Assembly (NCBI GenBank): GCA_037974965.1
Contig: JBBPFI010000006.1
Span: 930,001-994,000 of the forward strand
DNA: 64,000 nt
Reading direction: 5' to 3'
Source: Dacryopinax spathularia
Lineage: Eukaryota; Basidiomycota; Dacrymycetes; Dacrymycetales; Dacrymycetaceae
How positions within the stretch are numbered: the stretch's first letter is position 1; every line of letters starts with the position of its first letter. Under the pieces are notes generated by a model that saw only the letters and a program-made list of their open reading frames with translations, was not told the DNA's origin and did no database searches. Of this stretch, positions 49,121 to 58,657 are shown piece by piece. A program made the translations under genes and the position numbers.

Positions 49121-49818
49121 GTTGGGCGAGCGTGAGGTGTTATCGAGAGTAACAGCAACGAGGAGCAGCAGCGAGAGTATTATACGCTAGAGTATTCATG
49201 ATGTTCTCGACAGCCAGCATGCTTATGTACCTTACACGACGATGACCAGGGCGTGTCGAGGGTTGTAAGGTCAACATCGCAGGAACCGACAGACACCAAT
49301 GATCCATGAACTCAGATCGGGCAACGATGCACCCCGATGCTTACATAACGGTGAGCATCAGCGGGTCCACGGCAGTCCATGGCGTGGACATGAAGGGCGA
49401 CGATTCGTGCGGGGTTCCACTTTGCACGGCACAGGGTTCTTCCAAGCCTCTAGGAATGAGGCTTGGGAGGAGGGTGAGGACGGCGCAGCTGCTGCCGTCG
49501 TGGGTGGGGGCCGCGTGTTCTGCGATGAGCGACATGAAGACGAGGAAGGGGACGCGTCTCGGACATAAGCCAAACAACGGACTCTGATGGGTTGCCAAAG
49601 AAGCCAAATGTTGACATTCACGCCGACAGCGGACGAACCACGGAGACCGTCGTAATGTTCAAGCAAGTGAGGCCCGTAAGCATAACCAAGCGATATCCAT
49701 AAGCATGCAAGCAACATACACATGCCACGCGAGTGACCATCCCAAATCAGCGTGCGAGCGATATCCATAAACATGCAAGCGACTCTCCATAATCATGCAA
49801 GCGATCAAGGCCAAAGCG
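49121..49818. other. Intergenic: SDR promoter and questin oxidase-like 3' flank
   Basis: Two open frames of 90-140 codons on opposite strands (49306-49587 +, 49358-49774 -) show no family similarity. A short repeat lies at 49690-49802. Confidence 0.45.
49690..49802. repeat. Degenerate ~23-bp repeat, three units
   Basis: Units GCGATATCCATAAGCATGC (49690), GCGATATCCATAAACATGC (49758) and GCGACTCTCCATAATCATGC (49779), each followed by AAGC. Units 2 and 3 are adjacent; unit 1 is separated by about 45 bases. Confidence 0.7.
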
Positions 49819-51598
49819 TTAATCAGCATTATCCCACGCCTCATCCCAGCCCAACGCACTCCTATCCCACTCCCCCTCCTTCTGGCCAAAATCGACCCAC
49901 CCAAGCGTATCCATCAGCACCCCGGCCGCTCTCACAAAAAGCGTCCCGTCCAACTTGGACGACCCGGCGTGCGTCTCGGTATTCCCGTCTTGCTCGAAGG
50001 CGCCAATTGCATGGGAGGGAGGGGTGGTGCCGTATCGCTGTCCGGCGACGACGAGGGAACGCATCGTTTTGACTGTGTGCGAGTCAGGCGCGTATAGGAC
50101 TGAGGCGAGGAGTTGTGCCCATGCGTTCCGATGTGAGGGGTTGGAGGGCTGACCGAGGGCGTCCTTGCTCGCTTGGACGTTGTAGGACCCCGTTGGCGGC
50201 TGAGGGTAGGCGGTGTACGACATCACGAGCTCTGGGTCGATGCGCGGTCTGCCACGGAGGATGACGTACATCAATGTCCCGCGCAGCCAGCCTTGGAGGT
50301 AGGTGATCTTGTATTTCGGATCTTTTAGTGCCGCCAACGTGGGAGCGAGGAAGAGTGACGATGTGAGGGTGTGCATCATGAAGAAGTCCAGCCGCGGTTT
50401 ACGGCCGTTCTTGCCTGTTGCGAACGTGAGGAGCGTAGCGAGCCACATACACTCTTCGACACGATCCGCGAGGTCCTGCTCGAACGCGGCCATCGCTGCG
50501 GGGTCGGAAGATGCTGGCAACGAGGTGGTCCACTCAGAACAGAGACGGATAATCTCCCCTGGCCTTTCGGTATGCGGTACGGTGAGGAAGTCTCTTGTTC
50601 GCTTGGATAGGAGACCGTCGGGGTCGTACGGCATCACAGGGTGGAGCTTTTCGCTCTCGTACACAGCTCGGAGGACGGAGAGGACGCTGCGGCCGTGGGC
50701 GGGTTGTCGCTGGCCTTCTTTGCTACTGGACTGAAGGTTTCCAACGGGCGGACAGAGTGGTTCTCCGAGCACGGGTGCGGCAGTCGTAGGATGAATCGCG
50801 GTTTGGGCGAGTCCTGTCCTGAAGTCAGCTGCTTCCGGAGCCACATAGCAGTATATTGCAGCAACGCACCTTCTGCCACTACTAGAGGATCTTGGAATTC
50901 GAAGCCATAACCAACTTGAATAAGAGGGTGGAAGCTGGCCCTAACGTCAGCCAGGAATAGAACCTCCAACCAGACGGACTCACGCTCCGCTGAAGAACCG
51001 CGCAAGCATATCCGTCCCATTTCCATTCGCGGAAGGGTCGAAGATATACTTCTCGAACGTATCACTAACTCCTTTATCCTTCACTTCTTGGGAAAAGAAT
51101 GCAAGGTACGCCTTATATGCGCTAGACCGTCATCAGCTACGATCGGGCGGAGGTGCAGGGAGGACCAACTCGGGCTTGCCGACGTATTCTGTCCAGTTTT
51201 TGTGATCGATGGAGAGGTCTTTTAGGGTGCCTTCGCCCTCGATGGGTCGTTGGCCGCTTGCTTCGGCATCGTAGATCGCTTGTAGCAACGCAGGTGGAGC
51301 ACCAAGATCATATGCAGCAAGTAGGCTAGCATATAGTCAGCACCCGGCGCCTAAGAGATGGAGAAAGGGCATACTGGTGGTTCAAGTGGTTGTGTAACCC
51401 TCCAGCTCTGTTTGATAGTCAGCGACCACTTCGCCTTGAGAGGACACTATGCGGAGCGTACCTGAAGTAACAATGATGTTCCGCATAATCCCTCTCGAGC
51501 AACTTCTTCGTCAACGCCTTGCTCTCAAAAGTAATGCCAGGCAAGTTAACACTCCCCCTCACCAGCCCCGAGCGCAAAGCCAGCTTCGTCATCCTCAT
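49819..51598 (-). CDS. Questin oxidase-like protein (AflY/DUF4243 family)
   Basis: About 490 residues in about seven exons. Early exons read VNLPGITFESKALTKKLLER, then AEHHCYFRAGGLHNHLNHHL and LLAAYDLGAPPALLQAIYD, the conserved histidine-rich start of the family. The middle contains NWTEYVGKPE and SFHPLIQVGYGFEFQDPLVV; the last large exon runs to WVDFGQKEGEWDRSALGWDE. Family members include Aspergillus questin oxidase (GedK) and AflY, which perform Baeyer-Villiger-type ring opening of anthraquinones. In basidiomycetes many stand alone, and here no polyketide synthase or other pathway gene is nearby, so the substrate is open. ATG 51598 gives MRMTKLALRSG; an additional 5' exon cannot be ruled out. 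Confidence in the family is good, in the reaction low. Confidence 0.83.
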
Positions 51599-51721
51599 GC
51601 AGCGTCAGTCGTGTAGTCGTACACAGGGCAGGCAGAGAGGTCACGCTGCGTTGAGGATGAGCCATGGCTGGATATTCGACGATTCTTTATTGGCTGAGAG
51701 CTGTATGACGGCAGGTGACCC

Positions 51722-51859
51722 CTACTGAATGAAGCGGGGCTTTGGATCGCGGGATCGGGCAGGTGACGCGGCGCCGCGCGGAATGAGCAGTGCCGCGGCT
51801 GCGAACGTGCAGATGCTTGCGAGCGTTACAAACCAAGGCTTGGTAAACAGCTCTGTCAT
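51722..51859 (-). CDS. Possible 45-residue single-span membrane peptide
   Basis: ATG at 51859 opens a 45-codon frame: MTELFTKPWF, then a hydrophobic stretch VTLASICTFAAAALLIP, then a basic tail ending RSRDPKPRFIQ and TAG. One membrane span with a basic tail and GC-rich third positions is what a small mitochondrial or ER membrane protein would look like. It could instead be an upstream exon of the questin oxidase-like gene, or chance. There is no family match that I recognise. Confidence 0.25.
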   Translation of the reverse strand: MTELFTKPWFVTLASICTFAAAALLIPRGAASPARSRDPKPRFIQ

Positions 51860-52275
51860 GGAAGATGAATCCCATAGTAGTTAGGGGAGAATGGATGTTT
51901 AATTGCCCTACTGAAGAGTGACAATCTTAGCGCACGTGAGTATCAAACTGCGGGTCCTGCGGAGGAAAGCGATGAACTAGTTAGTCAATTATGGGGAATT
52001 CTGATGTATTTTCTTTCGTACATTTTCTGTCATGTTTGTCCTACATTCAATATCCTCAAACCGCCGGACTGCCAAAAGATGTCCTGGATTGTGCAAGTAG
52101 TAATCTGACAATCTCCGCACAACGCTTTGGGCTTGAGGCAAACTGACCAATCCGAACGCGTCGCCCAAACGCGCTTCGCGCCGCGTGTTCAGTTCGCCGC
52201 CAACCTCCAAAGACCCTATCAACCCACTTAGCTTTCACCTCGGTGCTGAAAGAGGCCAAACAGAGCCCACAAACC
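51860..52275. other. Intergenic region upstream of the DUF262 gene
   Basis: Promoter of the DUF262-type gene. AT-rich at 51960-52060. No gene is supported. Confidence 0.45.
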
Positions 52276-54143
52276 ATGCCGCCACAAACCAACGGCACCC
52301 AACAACTATTTCGTTCCCCCACTCCAGGCGACATGCCCTCCTCATCCTCATACCAGCCTGATCCGGCCTCTGTACCGATGGCATTCAAGCAGGAAGAGTT
52401 GTTGGCTGGTGTGCCGCTGGAGCAGGACGAGGATATGGACATGCTCGATGCGGAGGAGATGCTTGAGCCCGAGTGGAGCTTGCCGCCGAGTAAAATGGTG
52501 CAGATTAGTATTTCGGACCTGTTTGGTGCGTGCTTTCACCTGTTGTGGCTTTCCGTTCTATGGACCTGATTGGTGTGCAGCTGGGGTACAAAGTGGAGAG
52601 ATCAACACTTCGCCGGATTATCAACGAGGTCCGTCGCCCTCCTTCCTATGTCCTGAACCTTCATGTATGCTGACCTATCGGTGCAGAGGCAGTATGGAAC
52701 ACCGTCAACCAACAAAACATAATCGACTCGATAATAAACGACTTCTACATCCCTCCTGTCAGTCCCCCTTTCCTCCTCCTTCTCAAGGCCTGCCACAATG
52801 TATGCTGACGTTATCACGCGCCCAGCTACTGTTCGCAAACCGCGTGGAGATGGATCCTGAAGAACCGGATACGGAGTATGCGGTCATGAACGTTGTGGAT
52901 GGCAAGCAGAGGTTGACAAGTATAGTCAAGTTCATGTCTGGTGCTATCCCCTGTATGCCCCATCCCCTCTCGCTCCTCTCCCTCAATACTAATCCGGCTG
53001 GCAGATATACACAGGTTCGCTCTCCTCGCTTTGGAATGTGGCGAAGTGGATCTTGGTGACTGATGGAGTGCGTAGGAGCACAAGCCGCAAGTTCTGGTGG
53101 ACCGCGCCGAAGGGCAAGAAGTTACCTGTCCTGCCCGACAGCTGGAAACAGCTGTTCAAGAGCAAAACGCTCTATGTCGGTACGTTCGCGCCCACTTCCC
53201 CTGCTGCATGCATATATCCAAGTCGACCGAAGCTGACTGGGTGGATAGTGCAATGGGAGCAGTTGAGCGATGACCTAGAAAGGGAGATCTTCAAGCGGGT
53301 GCAGTATGGGATGCAGCTCAGTCCTGCTGGTTCGTCTCCCATCCATCTGAGTCACATGAGCATACATGCTGATTTCTGTCTCCGCCTGCGTGTAGAGAAG
53401 ATGCACGCTATTGCCTCCCCCTGGGCTGACTTGGTCAGGATGCTGGTGAGGCAGTATATCACCGAAGGGTTGAGTCGTCAGTTGTCTCCTCTCGTCGTTT
53501 CTTAAGAGAGGAGCCTGACACGCATACACAGAAGCGGTCAAATGGACCCGATCGCGTGGTCAAGACTTCCAGTTCGTCGCCCAAATCCTCTATCTCGTAC
53601 GTGACGAACCTTCTCTCAAGTAACGAAACCTAATGACGCATTTCGCAGATCTGGCGGCCCGAGCGCTTCCAATTCCCCACCGCCGCGATCCTCGACAAGT
53701 TCCTCCGCTCCGAGCTTCCCCCGTCGGTTGAATTCAAACGCGAAGCCGGCTCTCTCTTCAGCACCTACCTGAAGATCGCCACGACCCCGGAGTACGCCTA
53801 CGGCTTCCACGGCATCGCCGACCGCCTGGCCCCCGTAGAAGTAGTGATGATCGGCCTCCTTTTGCACTGTATCCGGAACGCGCCCGACGCGACAAAGGCG
53901 AAAGAGATCGACACGCTGAGACGGGAGACGAGGAGCCAGTTCGACGATATTCGGTCCAATACGCGCGTGACCAAGTTTATGTTCGACTGTATTAGGGCGG
54001 CGATGACGCGGGCTTATGCGTCTGGGTCGGGGAGGGCGAATGGGCATGCGAATGGGAGTGGGGGTGGGTCGGGGAGGACGCCGGCTAAGAAGAGGAAGAG
54101 GGACGAGGAGGAATGGAGGCCGGGGGCGAGGATGGGCGCTTAG
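52276..54143 (+). CDS. DUF262/GmrSD N-terminal (ParB-like) domain protein
   Basis: About 490 residues in about eight exons. An acidic Ser/Pro-rich N-terminus precedes the DUF262 core. After an intron, GVQSGEINTSPDYQR joins EAVWNTVNQQNIIDSIINDF and YIPP, then LLFANRVEMD. The diagnostic motif VVDGKQRLTSIVKFMSG follows (bacterial members read DGQQR), and the next exon begins with KKFWW. A helical C-terminal part (RVTKFMFDCIRAAM) ends in a Gly-rich linker and a basic cluster PAKKRKRDEEEW, a likely nuclear localisation signal. In bacteria this domain is the nucleotide-hydrolysing GmrS part of GmrSD/BrxU type IV restriction enzymes and is related to ParB; the role in fungi is not known. No HNH nuclease (DUF1524) motif is seen. 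The start is the first ATG. Confidence 0.85.
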
Positions 54144-55246
54144 CCTTCCTTCCTTGCCTGCCTTGCATGGGGACGAGGGTGAGGGTGACTTGTTATACTT
54201 TGTGGTCCTGAGTGGTTCCGTATATTCTTGTCTATCTTCTCGATTTTGTTTTGTAGAATGGTATGTGGGTAATGTGCAGACGATGTAATCAATGATATCC
54301 TTGCCCCCTAAGTTTCCCGCCTTCCTACATACTGTACCCATCACAATATCGCAAAAAATCATCTCCAGCGCATTACCGTACGCCGTGATTCCTCACATGC
54401 TCCTTATTACCTTATTAACCACCACTCCGTCTTCCCAGAAACTGCCTGTCAAGTCCCCATAGTACAATACTGTACGTCTGAAACAGTCAGTATCGGGCAA
54501 GCCGCTAGGAATTGAATTCATCCTGGGTCTTGACCTGCAGCCAGCCACATTCATAGTCTGACGCGTATCGGATTGGAACAGATAGCCACCCCTTCCAAAG
54601 AATCGGGATCGCAAGGAAGACAATAATACATTACATCACCACCCTCCCTCCATTCACTTCCTCAACGATACAGTCCTCTCCATCAATCGCGCAGAAGTCG
54701 CCTCCGAAGTTTCCCTCCAAAATCTCCGCCGAGCACGTGCCCCCATCACCCTAATCGGGCTCCGGCTGCTCCGACGCCGTTGCACGCGCCGCCGCGTCAC
54801 ACCCTCACGCCTGCCTTTCAATCAGAGGTGCCGGGAGTGAGGGTGTGAGGGTTTTCTTCCACCGGATCGTTAGGAGGTTGGTGCACCCTGAGCTCCTGAC
54901 TCCCCGACCCCCAGTGCCTCGTATTGAACGGCTGATACACGGCAGGTCGGTGACTTGGTCTCGTGCGGATTGCTTGGACTTTGTCTCGTTTATCGTTTAC
55001 TGCAACTACCAAGTCGTGCGTTGGTCGACTCGGACTCCGGCGTGCCATTGCTACAAGACTCAGTACGACAAGACACCCTCGCCCCTCGCTCTCGAACAGT
55101 CACAGCAACTGCACAGTCGTCTGACTACGTCGGAGCGGCTTATCAGCCCCACTACACCCTCTGTCTGCCTCTCCCTCATCGTCCTACGACCTCACCCCCA
55201 TCTCACCCCTCCTCATCCCCGAGCAGAAGCAGAGAAAAGAAAAGAG
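54144..55246. other. Intergenic region, 1.1 kb
   Basis: 3' flank of the DUF262 gene and promoter of the next gene. The frame of the next gene remains open upstream to about 54845, but that part is pyrimidine-rich promoter-like sequence without protein-like features. No other gene is supported. Confidence 0.45.
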
Positions 55247-56786
55247 ATGGCAGCCATATTCACATGCTGCATCCGTCGCTCCCATTCGCCAGACTCGTCA
55301 CAAGTACGCCCCTTTCCCTCCCATCCTCTCTCTTCGAAGATAGCTAAGGAGTTGGCAGCCAACCGAAACCACACATCTGCTGAATGGCGAGCAGGGCGGG
55401 CCTTCGTACGTCCCCTCTGCTTCTCTCCCCCCGTCTCCTCCTGGGGCCTTCTCATGCTGCGCAGACATGAAGTGCTGATGCTAACGTGGGGAATAGGACA
55501 CCAATCATATCCCATCAGCCTGAGCCTCTCCCTCCGCCTGAAGTCCCACCGGACCAGGACCCAGAACTGGAGCAGATCCTAAGTGATATGATCGGGTGCG
55601 TCCCCCTCTCCCCTTTCCTCTCCACCTCCTCCCCCTCCTCCCCTTCCTCCCCCTACCGCACACCTTCACTCCCCTCTCCTACCTTCCAACCCCTACAAGC
55701 CCGCGTTTCGACTCGATGATCCTAAGCATTGATACTAATCGGTTACGCGCAGGACGATGGTCCGACCCAAAGCTGCCAACCCTTTCCTCACCGGCGAGGG
55801 TCATACGCCCAGCACGTCGCGTAACCCGAGCCCCAGGTCACAGGGAACAAGCTCGAGGGGGGCGAATCGGTCGTTATCGCGGGGGAGGACGGGGAACGCT
55901 TTCCAGGTATGCATCCATTTTTTCCTTTCCTTTCCTTTCCTTTCTCTGCCAAGCACTCTCTGTTGCGGTGGGCTGTGTGGGAGGAAGGGAGGAAGAAGGG
56001 AGGAAGCTGATGGTTGGACAGGTTAGGAGAGTGAGGATAGGGAGGAACGGCCAGTCGATCAATGGCGATCCCCCCGCGCCGTCCGGGTCAAGCATCACCG
56101 CTCCGGGTAGAGACGCACTACAAGAAGAAGCGGACGAACATTCCCTCTCCGCCCGACCGTCGAACGGCACCTTCAGCGGAACGGGAGTGGGAGGGGGAGG
56201 AGAAGGAGAAGGAGCACAAGCAGGGGACGGGAGTTCTGTCCGGACGGGGGGGAGTGATGCGCCTACTCGGGTCGTACGTCCCCCTTCCTACTCCTACGCG
56301 CTCCCAGGGATTGGTGTGCTGATGCATTGGGGTAGTCAACCCAGACCAGGGAGGAGTTGGAGAGACAGAAATATACGGTGAGGTTAAAGACGAAGGAGGA
56401 GGTTGTGAGGCCTTGGAAGAGCCAGATTACTGGTGGGGAGTGATGGGCGCTCTCGTTCTCCCCTCTTTCCCGGCGCTTACTGCTGCACCTCATTTCAGCT
56501 ATACGACATCGGTCTATCTTCTTCTCGGTCTAAGGATGAAGGAGAAAAAGCAAAAGGAGCCAGGCGGCTCCATACCCCTACTTTCAAGATTCGCTCCTCC
56601 CCCGTGGTCAGGCATTGGCAGGCAGCGATCGATACCAAAAAACGATCCGGCGCGGTCGACGGACTTTTACCCCGTACACCAGCACCCACCAGCACCCACC
56701 AGCACCAGCATCAAGACTCGGACCGCCGTCAACCCCTCTATCCCTTCTCACAACTCGCCGACCCGGCACACTACCTCGCTGACTGA
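55247..56786 (+). CDS. Unrecognised, largely disordered protein
   Basis: Not recognised; about 270-330 residues in six or seven exons. It opens MAAIFTCCIRRSHSPDSSQ; the paired cysteines near the N-terminus could be palmitoylated. Exons then give PEPLPPPEVPPDQDPELEQI, LSDMIGTMVRPKAANPFLTG, a Ser/Arg-rich stretch, VRRVRIGRNGQSINGDPP, a Gly-rich run and TQTREELERQKYTVRLKTKEE. The final exon reads LYDIGLSSSRSKDEGEKAKG and ends near 56786. Exon continuity across several consensus introns argues for a real gene. The donor before the last exon is uncertain (GTGAGG at two places keeps this frame; other donors lead to a frame ending at 56907). One intron contains a (TTTCC)n run. Function unknown. Confidence 0.55.
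55921..55944 (+). repeat. (TTTCC)n microsatellite in an intron
   Basis: Four full TTTCC units plus TTTC, in the polypyrimidine part of an intron of the disordered-protein gene. Confidence 0.85.
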
Positions 56787-57180
56787 ACATCACTCCGACA
56801 CTCCCACGCTCAAAATGCAACCCACAACCCGCCAAACCCCTCATTATGTCTTCCCCGCCCATGGATATAGTGCTATGATCTTACGACCCGAAAATGACGA
56901 AGGATGAAGGAACGTTCTTCCCCTGCTCTGGCTGTATGCTGTATGTAGGTAGACGGGTATATGGACGATAAATGGATGACGATTTCATTCTTTTTTGTTC
57001 ACAATAACAACAGCGACAACAGCAGGAGAGGGAGTTACAGACCGAGGACAGGTGGTTACAGCACAGACAGAGCACAACGCGGCACAGCAAAGACAGGGGA
57101 TAAGACGGTTACAGGCGAGACCTACACATCAAAAACACACTGGGATACACCACAGCAGGAGGATCAGGGGAGAAGGCGGC
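56787..57180. other. Convergent intergenic stretch
   Basis: 3' flanks of the disordered-protein gene (+) and the GST gene (-). An alternative reading of the former gene would extend to 56907. CA-rich from 57000; no gene is supported. Confidence 0.45.
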
Positions 57181-58030
57181 CTACTTGCGCTGCGCCCCAT
57201 ACCGCTGCCTAAACCTCTCCAACAAATGTTCCTCCGGGAAGCTCTCCCTAAAACTCGGTCTCTCCAACAACGCCTTGGCGTACCTGCTCCACTTGCCATT
57301 CTCCTCTATCTTCGCCAACAGCTTCGCTCCCTCCCCTGGGGCCCAGTTGCCCACGTCGTTCTTCAGCAGCAGGTACAGCCTCCCGACAAAAGGCGCCAGT
57401 GCTGTGTCCGCGATCGTCCATTCTTTCCCGAGCGCATAAGGGCCAGAATCGTCCAGCTCCCCCGTGAGCTGCGTAATAGCAGCCAGGACGGCATCCTCCC
57501 CCTCGCCCTTAAGCGCAAACCCATTCCAAGCAGGGTTAAACTTATCCCCCACGAGCGTGACAAAAAACCGCGCCTTGGCCCTCCCCACCGGATCCTTCGG
57601 CAGCAGCCCGCTCTCCGGCGCTAAATCGGCAAAGAACTCCACCAGTACAAGGCTCTCGGCGAGCTTGACAGAGCCGGGAGGGGCGACGGTCTTGTCGGGT
57701 TGGGCGACGCCGTACACTATTGCGGGGACCTTGGAGGCGGGGTTGATGTTTGGCTGGTACCAGACGGGCTTGGATTGGAGGTCGATCTCGACTGGTTCGT
57801 ACGGGAGGTGGGTCTCGGAGAGGGCGATGAGGGCGCGTTGGGCGTAGGGGCAGGCCTGGGGCGAACGTTAGTGAGCAGGTGGACAAGTGAGCATGGAGCA
57901 TCGCAAGTGAACATAATGAGTGATCAGACACGGGTGGGTTGAGGTAGGTAGCTGGGAGGAGCAGGAGGAGGGGGAGGGAGGATGGGCGTACCTTGTTAGT
58001 GTAAAGCGTGATAGGGCCGACGGCAGGCAT
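57181..58030 (-). CDS. Glutathione S-transferase, omega-like
   Basis: About 240 residues in two exons. Exon 1 gives MPAVGPITLYTNK, the first thioredoxin-fold strand. An unusually long intron for this window (about 57857-57990) joins ACPYAQRALIALSE, in which the cysteine of CPYAQR is the catalytic residue of omega-type GSTs. The cis-proline and GSH-binding segments follow: SKVPAIVYG, then KLAESLVLVEFFADL with the conserved Glu-Ser pair. The C-terminal helical domain runs to ERFRQRYGAQRK. Omega-type enzymes do deglutathionylation and thiol reduction rather than classic conjugation. The N-terminal GPITLYTNK lacks a signal peptide, so it is cytosolic. A TATATATA lies about 90 bases upstream. Family and catalytic residue are clear; the subclass is inferred from the CPYA motif. 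Confidence 0.93.
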
Positions 58031-58657
58031 CTTTGTTAGATATCGAGTGGTAGAAGTGGGAAGAAGACAGCGACCACGGTGGAGAGCTCTCACCCACCTC
58101 ATCCCTCCCACGCTGGCTATATATACCCCTCTTTCTCTAGCTCGAGTGCGCCGACAGCGGCGGGCCGGCGTGGGGGACGTGCCGATTGAAAGCCGTAAGG
58201 ATGGGAATGCGCGATGATCGCGTCATGTTCAGGGCTCGTCACGCGCACACGCATCTTACTGCTTACTGCATTGATAATCCAGGAATGGATGAGGTGGATG
58301 AGGTGATCAATGGGCATTCCTAATCCTATCGAGCGCATTGCGCCAATCCTGAGAATCGGGACGTCGAAAGGTGTCATTCTCCTCTCCTTCAACGGACAGG
58401 TGGGATAATACAACATTACTATACAAATCGACCTGACCGCACTAGGCCTCCAAAGGCGTTGTTGTGGGGTTCTCAGGTCGCAGCAGTGTCACCGACGAAA
58501 GAGGTCGAAAGCGTAGAACGAACCGAACCAAAAGGCAAAAAGGAGACAAAAAGGGGAGGGGTATAACGCTTGGAGTCCTTGTGGTATCCAAACGTAGCAG
58601 CAGCAAGTTTGAGAGCCAGAAAGATAAGGATAGGCAGAGAGGTATACCACTTTATTT
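58031..58657. other. Intergenic: GST promoter and CSL 3' flank
   Basis: About 630 bases. It contains the GST TATA box and a near-palindrome GCGATGATCGC at about 58211. No gene is supported. Confidence 0.5.
58118..58125 (-). promoter_or_regulatory. TATA box of the GST gene
   Basis: TATATATA 88-95 bases upstream of the ATG at 58030. Confidence 0.55.

Noticed and set aside
54845-55246. In-frame open extension upstream of the disordered-protein gene
   Set aside because: Pyrimidine-rich promoter-type sequence; an A/G-rich leader directly before ATG 55247 favours that start.
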